Positions 38,579-47,374 of a DNA stretch of 64,000 nt are shown piece by piece. The notes beneath the pieces are model-generated. The model searched no databases. It was not told where the DNA came from and was given only the letters and a program-made list of their open reading frames with translations. Position numbers and translations under genes: made by a program. Numbering within the stretch: the first letter of the stretch is position 1; each line of letters begins with the position of its first letter. Source of the stretch: CAWAMR01 sp963783095 (lineage in GTDB: Bacteria; Planctomycetota; Planctomycetia; Gemmatales; Gemmataceae); contig CAWAMR010000002.1 of the NCBI GenBank assembly GCA_963783095.1, positions 806,001 to 870,000 on the forward strand, written 5' to 3'.

Positions 38579-40279
38579 TTATGCATCCAGGACTACTTGG
38601 TCGATACATCGGGCCTGACAGCTCAGGATCACGTTCTTCGCCCGGTCAATCGCATCGAGCGCATCTTCCGCATCCATCACGACCCGCCCCTCAAGTAGTC
38701 TGGTTTTGCACCGCCCGCAGATACCTGCCCGACAATCATAATCGATTGGAACGCCTAACGATTCCGCGACCTCAAGGACCGTTAGGCCCATCGGAACCAA
38801 GGTCGACTTACCCGATCGAGCGAAAGTCAACGTGGCCTCTTGGGGATCGCCGACGTCGACGGCGCTGGCCGAATCGCCCGAAACCAGTGCCGCCGTGCCT
38901 GCAGCCAGTCGGCTGGGTGATGCAAACGATTCCACTCGGATCGACTCGTCGGGTACGCCCAAGTCGCGCAGCATTTGTCGAGTTGGATCCGTCATTTCGG
39001 TCGGCCCGCAGATGTAGACCAGGCTCGTCTCTATTTTGGGGACTACCCTTGCCAGCAAAGCGGGAGTAATCCGGCCACGTTCGCCAGACCACTCGGGCCC
39101 CTGGGCGCGGGTGAGCGTGACGGTAACGTGCAGGTTCGGGTGGCGTCGTCGAAGGGCATCGAGTTCGTCGCGGAAGACAATGTCCTGTGCGGTCTTGACG
39201 GAGTACACGAGATGAATGTCTCCGGGCCAGCTCATATCGGTCAGATAGCGTATCTGCGCCATCAGCGGAGTTATCCCGACACCTCCAGCAACCAGCGCCA
39301 CGCTTTGAGACTCGGTGCCGGTAAACGTGAACCGCCCTGAAGGAGCGATAACGTCGAGCAGGTCGCCGACGCGAACCGTGTCGTGAAGATAGCGCGACGC
39401 CAAGCCGCGCTCTTCGCGTTTGACCGTTAACTCGCAATAGCCGGCTCGACTTGGTGCTGACGCGATCGTGTAGGAGCGACGAACTTTTTGGCCGTCAATA
39501 ACCAGCGTCAGGTTCAAATATTGACCGGGCAGGAAGTCGAACGGAAGGCGAGGCTCCCCGGCCGACATCAGGCGGAAAGTGCGAATGTTGGGGGTCTCGT
39601 CGAACACTTGCGCAACTCGAAGCCGCCCAGTCCATGACTTCGAACGTGTCGGCGGTGCGGGAAGTGGGGCGGACCGATATTTCCGCGCATCCGTACGCAG
39701 TTGCCAGTAATGGGCGGCCAGTCGGTATAGAAAGAGCAATCCCAGAACGGCTGCGAACGCAGCGGGGCGAGTAATGTCCGCCTTGACGAGCATATAGAAG
39801 TGCAGGGCACCCGCGGCGGCCGCGACGTATGTGAGTCGGTGCAGAGCTTTCCACCGCGACGGCCCCAGTCGCTTGATCATGCCGTTCGTCGATGTCAGCG
39901 CCAGGGGCACCATCAGAATCAACCCGACCGAACCCACCATCAGGTAAGGTCGCATGAGGATTTCCGATAGGGTTTCGCCGATGCTTGCCCCGCGATCGAA
40001 CCCGTAGAAGAGAAAAAAGTGCAAACTGGTGTGGAAGAATGCGTTAAGCCCCAGCATGCGGCGAAACTGGCCCAGCCACCCATAACCGGTAATCCTGCTC
40101 ACGGGGGTGACGGCCAAGGTTAACATAAGGAACAACAGTGACAGCACTCCGGTCGTGCGTATGGCGAAGTTGACCGGATTAGCGCCCAATTCTCCTTCCC
40201 AGGCGTCCCAGCCAAGCAATGTGACCGGCACGATGCAATTGAGCAGTACCACAATCTTGGTAAAACGATCGACTTTCAT
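38579..40279 (-). CDS. msrQ: MsrQ heme membrane subunit fused to flavin oxidoreductase and 2Fe-2S domains
   Basis: 566 residues from the ATG at 40279; the longer ORF upstream only runs through the msrP gene in another frame. Residues 1-200 are an MsrQ/YedZ-type six-helix domain with heme-ligand histidines (H83, H87 in FFHTSLHFF; H147; H160). Residues about 215-450 form an FAD/NAD(P)H reductase (RRSYTIAS FAD motif, VAGGVGITPLMAQI, YICGPTEM). Residues about 475-566 are a plant-type ferredoxin with C516, C521, C524 and C554 (C-X4-C-X2-C-X29-C). It would carry electrons from NAD(P)H to heme and on to MsrP without a separate reductase. The start is 20 bases after the msrP stop. Confidence 0.88.
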   Translation of the reverse strand: MKVDRFTKIVVLLNCIVPVTLLGWDAWEGELGANPVNFAIRTTGVLSLLFLMLTLAVTPVSRITGYGWLGQFRRMLGLNAFFHTSLHFFLFYGFDRGASIGETLSEILMRPYLMVGSVGLILMVPLALTSTNGMIKRLGPSRWKALHRLTYVAAAAGALHFYMLVKADITRPAAFAAVLGLLFLYRLAAHYWQLRTDARKYRSAPLPAPPTRSKSWTGRLRVAQVFDETPNIRTFRLMSAGEPRLPFDFLPGQYLNLTLVIDGQKVRRSYTIASAPSRAGYCELTVKREERGLASRYLHDTVRVGDLLDVIAPSGRFTFTGTESQSVALVAGGVGITPLMAQIRYLTDMSWPGDIHLVYSVKTAQDIVFRDELDALRRRHPNLHVTVTLTRAQGPEWSGERGRITPALLARVVPKIETSLVYICGPTEMTDPTRQMLRDLGVPDESIRVESFASPSRLAAGTAALVSGDSASAVDVGDPQEATLTFARSGKSTLVPMGLTVLEVAESLGVPIDYDCRAGICGRCKTRLLEGRVVMDAEDALDAIDRAKNVILSCQARCIDQVVLDA

Positions 40280-40299
40280 GCGCGGCCCACCAGTTGGAA

Positions 40300-41283
40300 C
40301 TAAAAGTTGATTCGCAGGTTCATGCCTCTGTAAAGGTGGGCGACCTGTTCGGCGTATCCGTTGAACAGGAGAGTCGGCCGGCGGCCTGCCTCGCCGATCC
40401 GCTGCTCGGTGGCCTGGCTCCAGCGCGGATGCGCGACATTTGGGTTGACGTTGGAGTAGAAACCGTATTCGGACGGAGCGGCAAGGTTCCAAGTTGTCGG
40501 CGGCCGATCCGAAAGAAGGGTGATCTTGACGATTGATTTGATCCCTTTGAACCCATACTTCCAGGGAACAACGAGGCGAATCGGCGCACCGTTTTGGGCC
40601 GGTAGTTCTCTTCCGTACAGGCCGACCGCGAGGAGAGTGAGGGGGTGCATTGCCTCGTCGATCCGCAGTCCCTCGATGTACGGCCACTGGAGCACCGATC
40701 TCTTTTGGCCAGGCATGCGCGCGGGATCGTGCAGACTCTGAAAGGCCACGTACTTCACCGCGCCCATTGGTTCGACCTGGTCCAGAAGCCGGGCCAACGG
40801 GATGCCGGCCCACGGGATGACCATGGACCACCCTTCCACGCACCGCATTCGGTAAATCCGCTCTTCCAGCCGGCCAAGCCCAAACACTTCGTCGATATCG
40901 AATACCTTTGGTTTGTGGACCATCCCGTCTACCGTCACGGTCCACGGTCGCGCCACGAACTTGGCCGCTACGACCGCGACTCGTTCCTTGTCGGTAGTGA
41001 ACTCGTAGAAATTGTTGTAGTTCGCCACGCGCTCGAGCGTGGTCATCGGTTCATCAATATAGATGCCTCGATCTCTATTCTCTGGTGTTGCTTCGGCGAC
41101 CAACAGATTTGGAAGAAGCGGCGTATTGACCGCCATTGAACCAATCCGGTTCAGCCAGAGGTAGGCAGTGCCGGTGACTGCCAGACTCGCCGCCGCCGCA
41201 CTAACCCGCAAGAAGTTTCGGCGGTCGAAGTATAACTCCGGCGGGGTAATTTGACTCGAAGGAATCCGATCTGGTCCATGCAT
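40300..41283 (-). CDS. msrP: MsrP, periplasmic molybdopterin methionine-sulfoxide reductase catalytic subunit
   Basis: 327 residues from the ATG at 41283, preceded by GGAGAG. The twin-arginine signal DRRNFLRVSAAAASLAVTG exports the folded enzyme. The molybdenum-ligand Cys is C148 in YRMRCVEGWSMVIPWAG; other family blocks are FYEFTTDKE, WKYGFKGIKSIV, SNVNPNVAHPRWSQATE, and the C-terminus LYRGMNLRINF matches E. coli YedY closely. It reduces methionine sulfoxide in envelope proteins using electrons from the membrane subunit encoded next. Fourth gene counting back from the sigma factor on the same strand. Confidence 0.95.
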   Translation of the reverse strand: MHGPDRIPSSQITPPELYFDRRNFLRVSAAAASLAVTGTAYLWLNRIGSMAVNTPLLPNLLVAEATPENRDRGIYIDEPMTTLERVANYNNFYEFTTDKERVAVVAAKFVARPWTVTVDGMVHKPKVFDIDEVFGLGRLEERIYRMRCVEGWSMVIPWAGIPLARLLDQVEPMGAVKYVAFQSLHDPARMPGQKRSVLQWPYIEGLRIDEAMHPLTLLAVGLYGRELPAQNGAPIRLVVPWKYGFKGIKSIVKITLLSDRPPTTWNLAAPSEYGFYSNVNPNVAHPRWSQATEQRIGEAGRRPTLLFNGYAEQVAHLYRGMNLRINF

Positions 41284-41604
41284 GCTGCAACTCTCCGTGT
41301 AAGAGGTGTCGAACGGCTGAAGTGCCCACTCATTCCTTGTTGCCCGCACTCATCTTATCACCACCTTCTTTTCCGACCTTTGACAGCGAACGCAGGAAAT
41401 GTTCCCCAATGGAGTGGGATCGTTGGGTTCTACCAATTTGGATGCTATTTGCGAAAAAAGGTTACAAAGTCATCGAAGGGAATGCACCATTTGTTCGACG
41501 ATGTTGACGGCAAATGAGTGCTCCAGAGCGTGTCGTCGTTACAGTGTGTGAAATTGAACCATTTCGAGAGGCACTCCCACAGGCAAACGAAGTTGCGCGG
41601 CAAA
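41284..41604. other. Gap between anti-sigma and msrP genes
   Basis: About 320 bases with no supported ORF on either strand. The distance is long enough for msrP to have its own promoter, possibly sigma-dependent; no matching promoter pair was identified by eye. Confidence 0.5.
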
Positions 41605-41853
41605 TTAGCTCTTGGGCCGTGCCGCAAGTATGGCGCAAATGAGTTCTTCCGGGGCTTCTTCAACTGTGGGCCCTTCCGGTGAACTGGCTAGCCGTTTTTC
41701 GATTTCTACCGTCTTATGGTAACCGTCCAAAAATGCCCGGCATTTTGGGCAGAGCAACAGGTGAAAACGGAACTTGAAGCGCTGCCAAAGCGGCAACTTT
41801 CGATCCAGGTAATCGACAATGAATTGATCGATTTCCGCGCAAGTCAGAATCAT
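41605..41853 (-). CDS. Zinc-finger (ZAS-type) anti-sigma factor
   Basis: 82 residues. TCAEIDQFIVDYLDRKLP and FHLLLCPKCRAFLDGYHKTVE give the C-x..-H-X3-C-X2-C zinc motif of zf-HC2 anti-sigma factors. There is no transmembrane helix, so it is a soluble, probably redox-responsive form. It starts 21 bases after the sigma-factor stop with AAGGAAG in between, the standard sigma/anti-sigma order. Release of zinc by oxidants, known for other ZAS proteins, would free the sigma factor. Confidence 0.85.
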   Translation of the reverse strand: MILTCAEIDQFIVDYLDRKLPLWQRFKFRFHLLLCPKCRAFLDGYHKTVEIEKRLASSPEGPTVEEAPEELICAILAARPKS

Positions 41854-41874
41854 CGCTGTCTTCCTTTTTTCCGG

Positions 41875-42483
41875 CTATTCGCCGCGCAATAAGGGTTCTA
41901 TCAGCTTTTTCAAAGCAGTCCGAGCCCGGTGCAGCCGAACTTTTAGCGCTGTCTCCGTGATGTCTAACATCTCGGCGGCCTCGGCTGTGTCGTAGCCGTC
42001 GATGTCCCGAAGCACGAGAACGAGTCGATATTGATCGGGAAGGAGCGCGATTTGCCGCTGCACGAACTCGCTGGTTTCTGCACGCTCGATCAGATCCTGG
42101 ACCGAGTAAGAGCAGCGCACTTCCCGGCCCCTGCGATGTCCGGTCGCGTCGAATTGGGCCAGTAACTCCGTTGGAAGTTCAGCCGGGTCGCGATTCCGCT
42201 TGCGGAGTTTCGAGAGCGCGACGTTCGCGACAATCCGATGCAACCATGTCCCCAGCGACGAGCGTCCTTCGAAACCGGCAATGTTGCGGAAGGCGCTTAG
42301 GAAAGCATCCTGCACGCAGTCCATGGCATCTTCGTCGCTGCCGATGATCCGCCGAGCCACGGACAACATCGGCCCGCACCAGGTGCGGACTAAAACCTCG
42401 TAGCTGGCGTCATTTCCCGCGCGCAGTCCTTCCAAGAGCGTTTCGTCCGTAGGTGCCGTTGGCGCGCCCTGCATCCCTTCCAT
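41875..42483 (-). CDS. ECF-family RNA polymerase sigma factor
   Basis: 202 residues. Region 2 reads YEVLVRTWCGPMLSVARRIIGSDEDAMDCVQDAFLSAFRNIAGFEGRSSLGTWLHRIVANVALSKLRKR, with the DCVQDAF and TWLHRI blocks of ECF factors. Region 4 reads LIERAETSEFVQRQIALLPDQYRLVLVLRDIDGYDTAEAAEMLDITETALKVRLHRARTALKKLI. AGGAG precedes the ATG. Transcribed with the anti-sigma gene and probably with msrP/msrQ, so oxidant or hypochlorite stress control is the likely theme. Confidence 0.92.
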   Translation of the reverse strand: MEGMQGAPTAPTDETLLEGLRAGNDASYEVLVRTWCGPMLSVARRIIGSDEDAMDCVQDAFLSAFRNIAGFEGRSSLGTWLHRIVANVALSKLRKRNRDPAELPTELLAQFDATGHRRGREVRCSYSVQDLIERAETSEFVQRQIALLPDQYRLVLVLRDIDGYDTAEAAEMLDITETALKVRLHRARTALKKLIEPLLRGE

Positions 42484-42864
42484 TCAGGCAAGCTCCTATC
42501 ACCTTGACTCTTCCTGGTTTCGAGCATTTGCCGCAATAGCCTTAAAGTATCCGCGAGACAGGTGTAAGGGAATAGTGCAGAGCTCCAACCGAATGTTGCA
42601 CGAAACTGCAATCCGGAGTGCGAGTAACCGGAATCGATTCTTCGGCAACATTTGGACGCCGCTCAAAGGCCAATGGTTACAGCCGAAATTCTTCTTTCGT
42701 TTTGTAACCGATTCTTCTGCCGGGCATCCAAAACAAGTCATGTGACGAGCAGGGAAGATGCAACAAAGCTGGTCAAATCGAGCGCAAGTTGTCCATCTTC
42801 TCAGCGTAGTCTCCAGAGCGTCTGGTGAAATCAGCAAATGTTCCTTACTTACAAGAGAATATCC
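42484..42864. promoter_or_regulatory. Divergent promoter region between ECF sigma and Gly-rich gene
   Basis: 381 bases shared by two divergent genes, so it should hold both promoters. A seven-base inverted repeat GGTTACA (42675-42681) and TGTAACC (42703-42709) with a 21-base spacer could be an operator. No ORF on either strand is convincing. The link to sigma autoregulation is inference. Confidence 0.3.
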
Positions 42865-43806
42865 ATGTTTCGATCAGCAATCAAACTGTTGGGGATCGCA
42901 GCAATCCTGTTAGGGATCACATCGGTGGTCCCCATGATGAGCGATAAAAAGGTAGCGGCCCAGCAGCCTCGCAATGTCGGACCACAGTACTTCCGTCCCG
43001 GCTTCCCGCAACGCAGTCAGCCGCCGGCTCTGATGTCCGGTAACCAGAACCAAAACCAAAATAACTTCGCCGGAAACCAGGGCGGCGGCATTCAAGGTGG
43101 TATGGGTGCCGGGATTCTGGGCGGCGGTATTCAAGGTGGTATGGGTGGCATTCAAGGCGGCTTCGGCGGGGGTGGTTTAGCCGGCGGCTTCGGTGGGGGT
43201 GGTTTAGCCGGTGGCTTCGGCGGCATTCAAGGTGGTATGGGCGGTGGCTTCGGAGGGGGTGGCTTCGGCGGCATTCAAGGTGGTTTCGGCGGAGGCATGC
43301 AAGGCGGTTTCGGCGGAGGCATGCAAGGCGGCATCCAAGGTGGTTTCGGCGGAGGCATCCAGGGCGGAGGCATCCAAGGTGGTTTGGGTGGCGGTCAAGG
43401 ACGTGGCGGAATTGTCTTCCTGCCGCACACCCCTCTGAATGGTGGCTGTGTTCTATGTGGAGGCGTCGCTGGAGGCGGCATTCAAGGGGGCTTCGGCGGC
43501 GGCATGCAGGGTGGCGGCTTGGGCATGCAAGGCGGTGGTCTTGGCGCAGGCGGTTTTGGCGGCGGTGGTTTCGGTGGTGGAGGTTTTGGCGGGGGCTTTG
43601 GCATGCAAGGTGGCTTCGGAGGTGGTTTTGGTGGTGGAGGTTTTGGCGGAGACTTTGGAATCCAGGGTGGTTTCGGAGGTGGTTTCGGCATCCAGGGTGG
43701 CTTCGGAGGAGGCTTTGGGATCCAGGGTGGTTTCGGGGGTGGTTTTGCAGGTCGAGGTGGTTTTGGCGGTAAAGGATTCGGCTTTTCGGGGGGTACTGGT
43801 TTGTAA
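42865..43806 (+). CDS. Exported Gly-rich repeat protein with central CxxC
   Basis: 313 residues from the ATG at 42865. Signal peptide MFRSAIKLLGIAAILLGITSV. From about residue 70 on it is dominated by repeats of GGFGGG, GGIQGG and GGMQGG, interrupted by one non-repetitive stretch IVFLPHTPLNGGCVLCGGVAG that holds the only two cysteines as CVLC. Methionine alternates with isoleucine at the same repeat position (MQGG/IQGG). Such proteins are structural or disordered envelope components. Divergent from the ECF sigma gene, next to the Met-sulfoxide repair genes, so a redox-linked role is plausible but unproven. A hairpin follows. Confidence 0.65.
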   Translation: MFRSAIKLLGIAAILLGITSVVPMMSDKKVAAQQPRNVGPQYFRPGFPQRSQPPALMSGNQNQNQNNFAGNQGGGIQGGMGAGILGGGIQGGMGGIQGGFGGGGLAGGFGGGGLAGGFGGIQGGMGGGFGGGGFGGIQGGFGGGMQGGFGGGMQGGIQGGFGGGIQGGGIQGGLGGGQGRGGIVFLPHTPLNGGCVLCGGVAGGGIQGGFGGGMQGGGLGMQGGGLGAGGFGGGGFGGGGFGGGFGMQGGFGGGFGGGGFGGDFGIQGGFGGGFGIQGGFGGGFGIQGGFGGGFAGRGGFGGKGFGFSGGTGL

Positions 43807-43827
43807 TTCCCACCGATGAGATTCATT

Positions 43828-43850
43828 CGGCACTCGCAAATGGAGTGCCG
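43828..43850 (+). terminator. Hairpin after the Gly-rich gene
   Basis: An eight-base stem CGGCACTC/GAGTGCCG with a seven-base loop lies 22 bases after the stop. No T-run, so it is a weak prediction. Confidence 0.45.
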
Positions 43851-43987
43851 ACTCCTCGAAATCTCACAGCCCGTCATCCACTGCGGATTCAGCTTGAGAA
43901 GGCACCTTGCGATCGGGTGGCATCCAGGATACACTGCCCAAATCCTTTGGCGATGTAAGGAAATTCCAACACAAGGTTGAAACAATC

Positions 43988-45692
43988 ATGCGCTGTGGCC
44001 TGGCATGTTACATCGTGTTGTCGTGGGTTGTTGCCGCTTGCCCGGCGGGTGAGCCTGCCGAAAGCAAACCCAAGCCGGAGGCTGTCAGTCCCGCTATCCT
44101 CCTACAGGAAGCCAGCGAGCTCGCTTTGAAACAAGACGAGCACCAGCACTATTGGACTGATCGCGTGCTGCTGCACATCGGTGAGGTGCAGATTCGGGCG
44201 GGTGATTTCACTGGTGGCGCTTCGGTCAATCCGTAGCTCCAGTTACTCCTACGGTCGCAACGCAGGATTGCACAGACTTGCCGAAGCGCTGGCACGCGCG
44301 GGGAAAAGGGAACGCGCATTCGACGTTTTGCATCAGCTCGATTCCTACCACGGTTTGCGACAAAATCCCTGGAACGATGGGGTGCAATTGCGGTGGATCG
44401 AATACTTGATCGCTTCCGGCGAACTCGGGCGGGCCGGCAAAGCCATTGACCAATTGAAGTCCGAAGAGCATCGTCCTGAGGGACTGCGAAAATTGGCTGT
44501 TGGATACGCCAAATCGGGAGATGCAGGTCGGGCTTCGGAACTGTTCGCTCGCGCTCTCAACGCTGCAGCAACTCTCCAGGAAGAGAGATATCGCTGCCGG
44601 GCCCTGTCGGAGACCGCAGCGGCACAGCTATCATTCGGAAAAGCCGACGCGGCAAAAGCAGCGATTCATCGGCTCGCCGAGAAAATCGAGTTCAAAGACC
44701 CATGGGTGAAGTCTTCTGCCCTCCGGGAATCTGCGGTGCTGATGGCGAGGGCGAATGACGAGCAGACTGCCCATGATTTTTTTCGTCGCGCGCTCGGAGC
44801 CCAGAAAGCAGTTGACGCACTCAACGAGTATAATGCGCTCAAGCACCTTTCTGTGGCGCAGGCGAGCGTCGGTTACATCGCTGACGCTCTGAAGACAGCT
44901 TCGATGATCAAACATGACGAAAAGGACTTTAGGCGGGACAGCGAGCGCGAAGAAGCTCTGTGCGCCATTGCCGCTGCACAACTGAAGGCCAACGATGTTG
45001 ACGGCGCGATCCGCACGGCAATGTCCATTGAACACTTTCTTCAGTACCGCGACGACGCCATCCACAAAATCGTTGAACACCTGATCTTGAAGCGAGACCT
45101 TAAGACTGCGCTGACCACAGCTGAAAAGGCCACCAATCCGTCAAGGAAAGCCAGTGCAATGCTAAAAGTCGCCGCCGCGTACGCCCAGTCGGGCGATCGC
45201 AAGAAAGCCACTGAGGTTGCAGCCCGAATTAAACTGACCCAAAGAGATTATGGCATTGGTCTTCCGGTTGCCGGGAAAACAACAGGCTTCGACTATCGCT
45301 TCCCAAGAAGTTGGGGCGTAACTTATGATGTTGGCTTAGCTAGTACGATGCTATCAATTCGGATGGCCAACAATCGAGCGGCAGAAGTTGCCAAGACGGC
45401 AATGGCGCTTTCGCAGGCGCTTGGGCAGAAGCCGGCAAAATCATACGCAAAACTGTTCGATGAAATCCTCACGGGAGAGGTCACTCTGGAGCTCGCCCGG
45501 ACGCACGCTGCTTTGGGTGATGTAAAAGACGCGGCGGCATGGGCCAAGCAAATTGGCGGAAATGGCAAGGTCAAGGAGATGGATGACTATGACACCCTCT
45601 GGGCAGTTGAGCGGCGGATCTACGCGCTCATCGGTGTCGCGGAAGGAATCCTCGACCGATCCAACGAAGCGTTGCCGGAAACGGGGCCATAG
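43988..45692 (+). CDS. TPR-like lipoprotein, one frameshift
   Basis: About 568 residues. The ATG at 43988 opens a lipoprotein-type leader CGLACYIVLSWVVAACPAGEP (lipobox VVAAC). The rest consists of about twelve helical repeats with Ala-rich turns (RWIEYLIASGELGRAGKAIDQL, LAVGYAKSGDAGRASELFARAL, LRESAVLMARANDEQTAHDFF), a TPR-like solenoid. The frame changes near 44213; removing one G gives GDFTGALRSIRSSSYSY. No catalytic domain was seen. It is probably anchored in a membrane and binds proteins. A similar lipoprotein-plus-repeat design is common in planctomycetes. Confidence 0.65.
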
Positions 45693-45729
45693 CCCGGCAG
45701 TATCGAGTATTGTTTGAAGCAAGTTATCA

Positions 45730-45864
45730 CTACTTCACCTCGATTACCATTGGTTCGGGGCCGCTCAGGTGTTCCACACGAGTCTGTTTGAACCCGGCCT
45801 CGCGCATCCAGCCGACGCAATCCGCACCGGTGTAGTCGAAGCCGCCGCGCGTTTCAATTAGCAT
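45730..45864 (-). pseudogene. C-terminal remnant of a SAM-dependent methyltransferase
   Basis: 44 codons reading NMLIETRGGFDYTGADCVGWMREAGF and ending RVEHLSGPEPMVIEVK, the recognisable last segment of O-methyltransferase-type (acetylserotonin methyltransferase-like) proteins. In-frame stops lie immediately upstream and no other part of the enzyme is present in the surrounding sequence. It is therefore a fragment left by deletion, tail to tail with the TPR lipoprotein gene. Confidence 0.65.
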
Positions 45865-46084
45865 ATTCAGGCTCCCACCTCAAACCCCGATGGAAGTTCT
45901 TACGAAAATGATGTGAACTTGAGTATACAGGTACGCAGCCAAGATCGGCATCCTCGCCCATGTATGCGTTACACTCGTTTGAATCGGCTCAATTTCACAT
46001 TTTCAGAGCTCAAAAAGCTGGGCAAGCACCGCTCTTTATTGACTGAGCGGGATATGATTGATCCGATGGAGGAGGAGACCAACG

Positions 46085-47374
46085 ATGAACGCGCACACGC
46101 CACGGATGATCGGTTATCTTGCGCTGCCGGTTGTGATGCTGTCCATGACCTTCGGTTGTGGCCTGCGCAATCGGCCCGACTTGTTGCACCCATCCATTCA
46201 AAACACGCTCATCGATCCCAACATCGCCAATGAGAACTACAAGGCTCTCGATCCGCAGTTTCTGGATCGGCTGCAAGAAACGATTCGCCAGGATCTGAGA
46301 AAGTCCGCTGCCGATCGACAGTCCATTCCCATCAACATCCTGGCCGTGTCGGGCGGCGGGATTTACGGAGCATTCGACGTCGGCGTCTTGTGCGGGTGGT
46401 CGGAGTCGGGCAAACGGCCGACGTTCGACGTGGTCACAGGGATCAGCACCGGAGCGTTCATCGGCACGTTTGCTTTTCTTGGCCCCAAATACGACGAGCT
46501 TTTGAAGGAAGCCTATCTGAGTGCGACCGAGAAACAGATCTATCGCAAGAAAGTGATCGTATCGGGCGTGCTTTCCGCATCGCTGGCCTCGTCCGAACCA
46601 TTGAAGAAGAAAATCGACGCGGCGATCACTCCGGACATCTTGAAGGAAGTTGCCGAAGCGCACCACCAGGGTCGGCGTTTCTACGTCGGCACAACCAATC
46701 TGGATACGCGCAAACTGGTCATCTGGGACATGGGCGCGATTGCTTCAAGTGGCAAACCGAATGCGATCGAACTGTACCGAAACATCTTGTTGGCATCGGG
46801 TTCCGTGCCCACCTTTTTTCCTCCGGTCTACATCGATATCGAAGTGGATGGGAAAAAGTATCGTGAAATGCACGTGGACGGCGGGACAGCCAGTTCCGTC
46901 TTCGTTCGGCCGTTCATGATGAATATCAGCAAGGACCATCCATCCGCCCGTCTGGGATCGCATATCTACGTGATTTCCTCGGGAAAACTCTTCGCCGATC
47001 CCGACACGGTTTATCCCAACGTGTTCGACATTACCAACAAGGCCATTGCCGCTTTGATCTATGCGGGCGGACGATCCGACATTTACTCCATTTACAATCT
47101 GGCGCTGCACACCGGAGCTGATTTTCATCTGATCGCTTTACCGCAAGAAGTGCCGATCCAGTCCAACAGCATGCACATCGATCCCAAGGAGATCAAACGG
47201 CTCTACGATATCGGCAGGGAAATGGGCCTGAAGCAGACCGGCTGGCGAAACCGGCAGCCCGACCTGGAAGAACGCGGCGAGAACTTGCCCCGGATGGGAA
47301 CTGAATTGACTCCGCTGCGCGCTCCAGAGCCGGCTCCCGTAGAGCTTAAAGAGGAAGTGATACCCGAACGGTAG
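46085..47374 (+). CDS. Patatin-like phospholipase lipoprotein
   Basis: 429 residues from the ATG at 46085 (GGAGGAG upstream). Leader with lipobox MTFGC (C25). Patatin catalytic dyad: oxyanion motif SGGGIYGAF (about 89-97), nucleophile S121 in GISTG, and D265 in VDGGTAS. Members hydrolyse acyl esters of phospholipids; as a lipoprotein it would act at the membrane surface. The last 29 bases overlap the convergent kinase gene. The frame is intact. Confidence 0.88.
   Translation: MNAHTPRMIGYLALPVVMLSMTFGCGLRNRPDLLHPSIQNTLIDPNIANENYKALDPQFLDRLQETIRQDLRKSAADRQSIPINILAVSGGGIYGAFDVGVLCGWSESGKRPTFDVVTGISTGAFIGTFAFLGPKYDELLKEAYLSATEKQIYRKKVIVSGVLSASLASSEPLKKKIDAAITPDILKEVAEAHHQGRRFYVGTTNLDTRKLVIWDMGAIASSGKPNAIELYRNILLASGSVPTFFPPVYIDIEVDGKKYREMHVDGGTASSVFVRPFMMNISKDHPSARLGSHIYVISSGKLFADPDTVYPNVFDITNKAIAALIYAGGRSDIYSIYNLALHTGADFHLIALPQEVPIQSNSMHIDPKEIKRLYDIGREMGLKQTGWRNRQPDLEERGENLPRMGTELTPLRAPEPAPVELKEEVIPER

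Noticed and set aside
37063..38586. A 507-residue minus-strand ORF
   Set aside because: Antisense shadow of the mannonate-dehydratase-like gene, whose active-site motifs are all on the plus strand.
40280..40945. Extension of the MsrQ fusion ORF to 788 residues
   Set aside because: The extra N-terminal part is the msrP gene read in another frame. The true start at 40279 follows the msrP stop and begins the conserved MsrQ domain.
42917..43813. A long His/Arg/Ser-rich minus-strand ORF
   Set aside because: Product of reading the Gly-rich repeat gene backwards; the plus-strand frame has a signal peptide and regular repeats.
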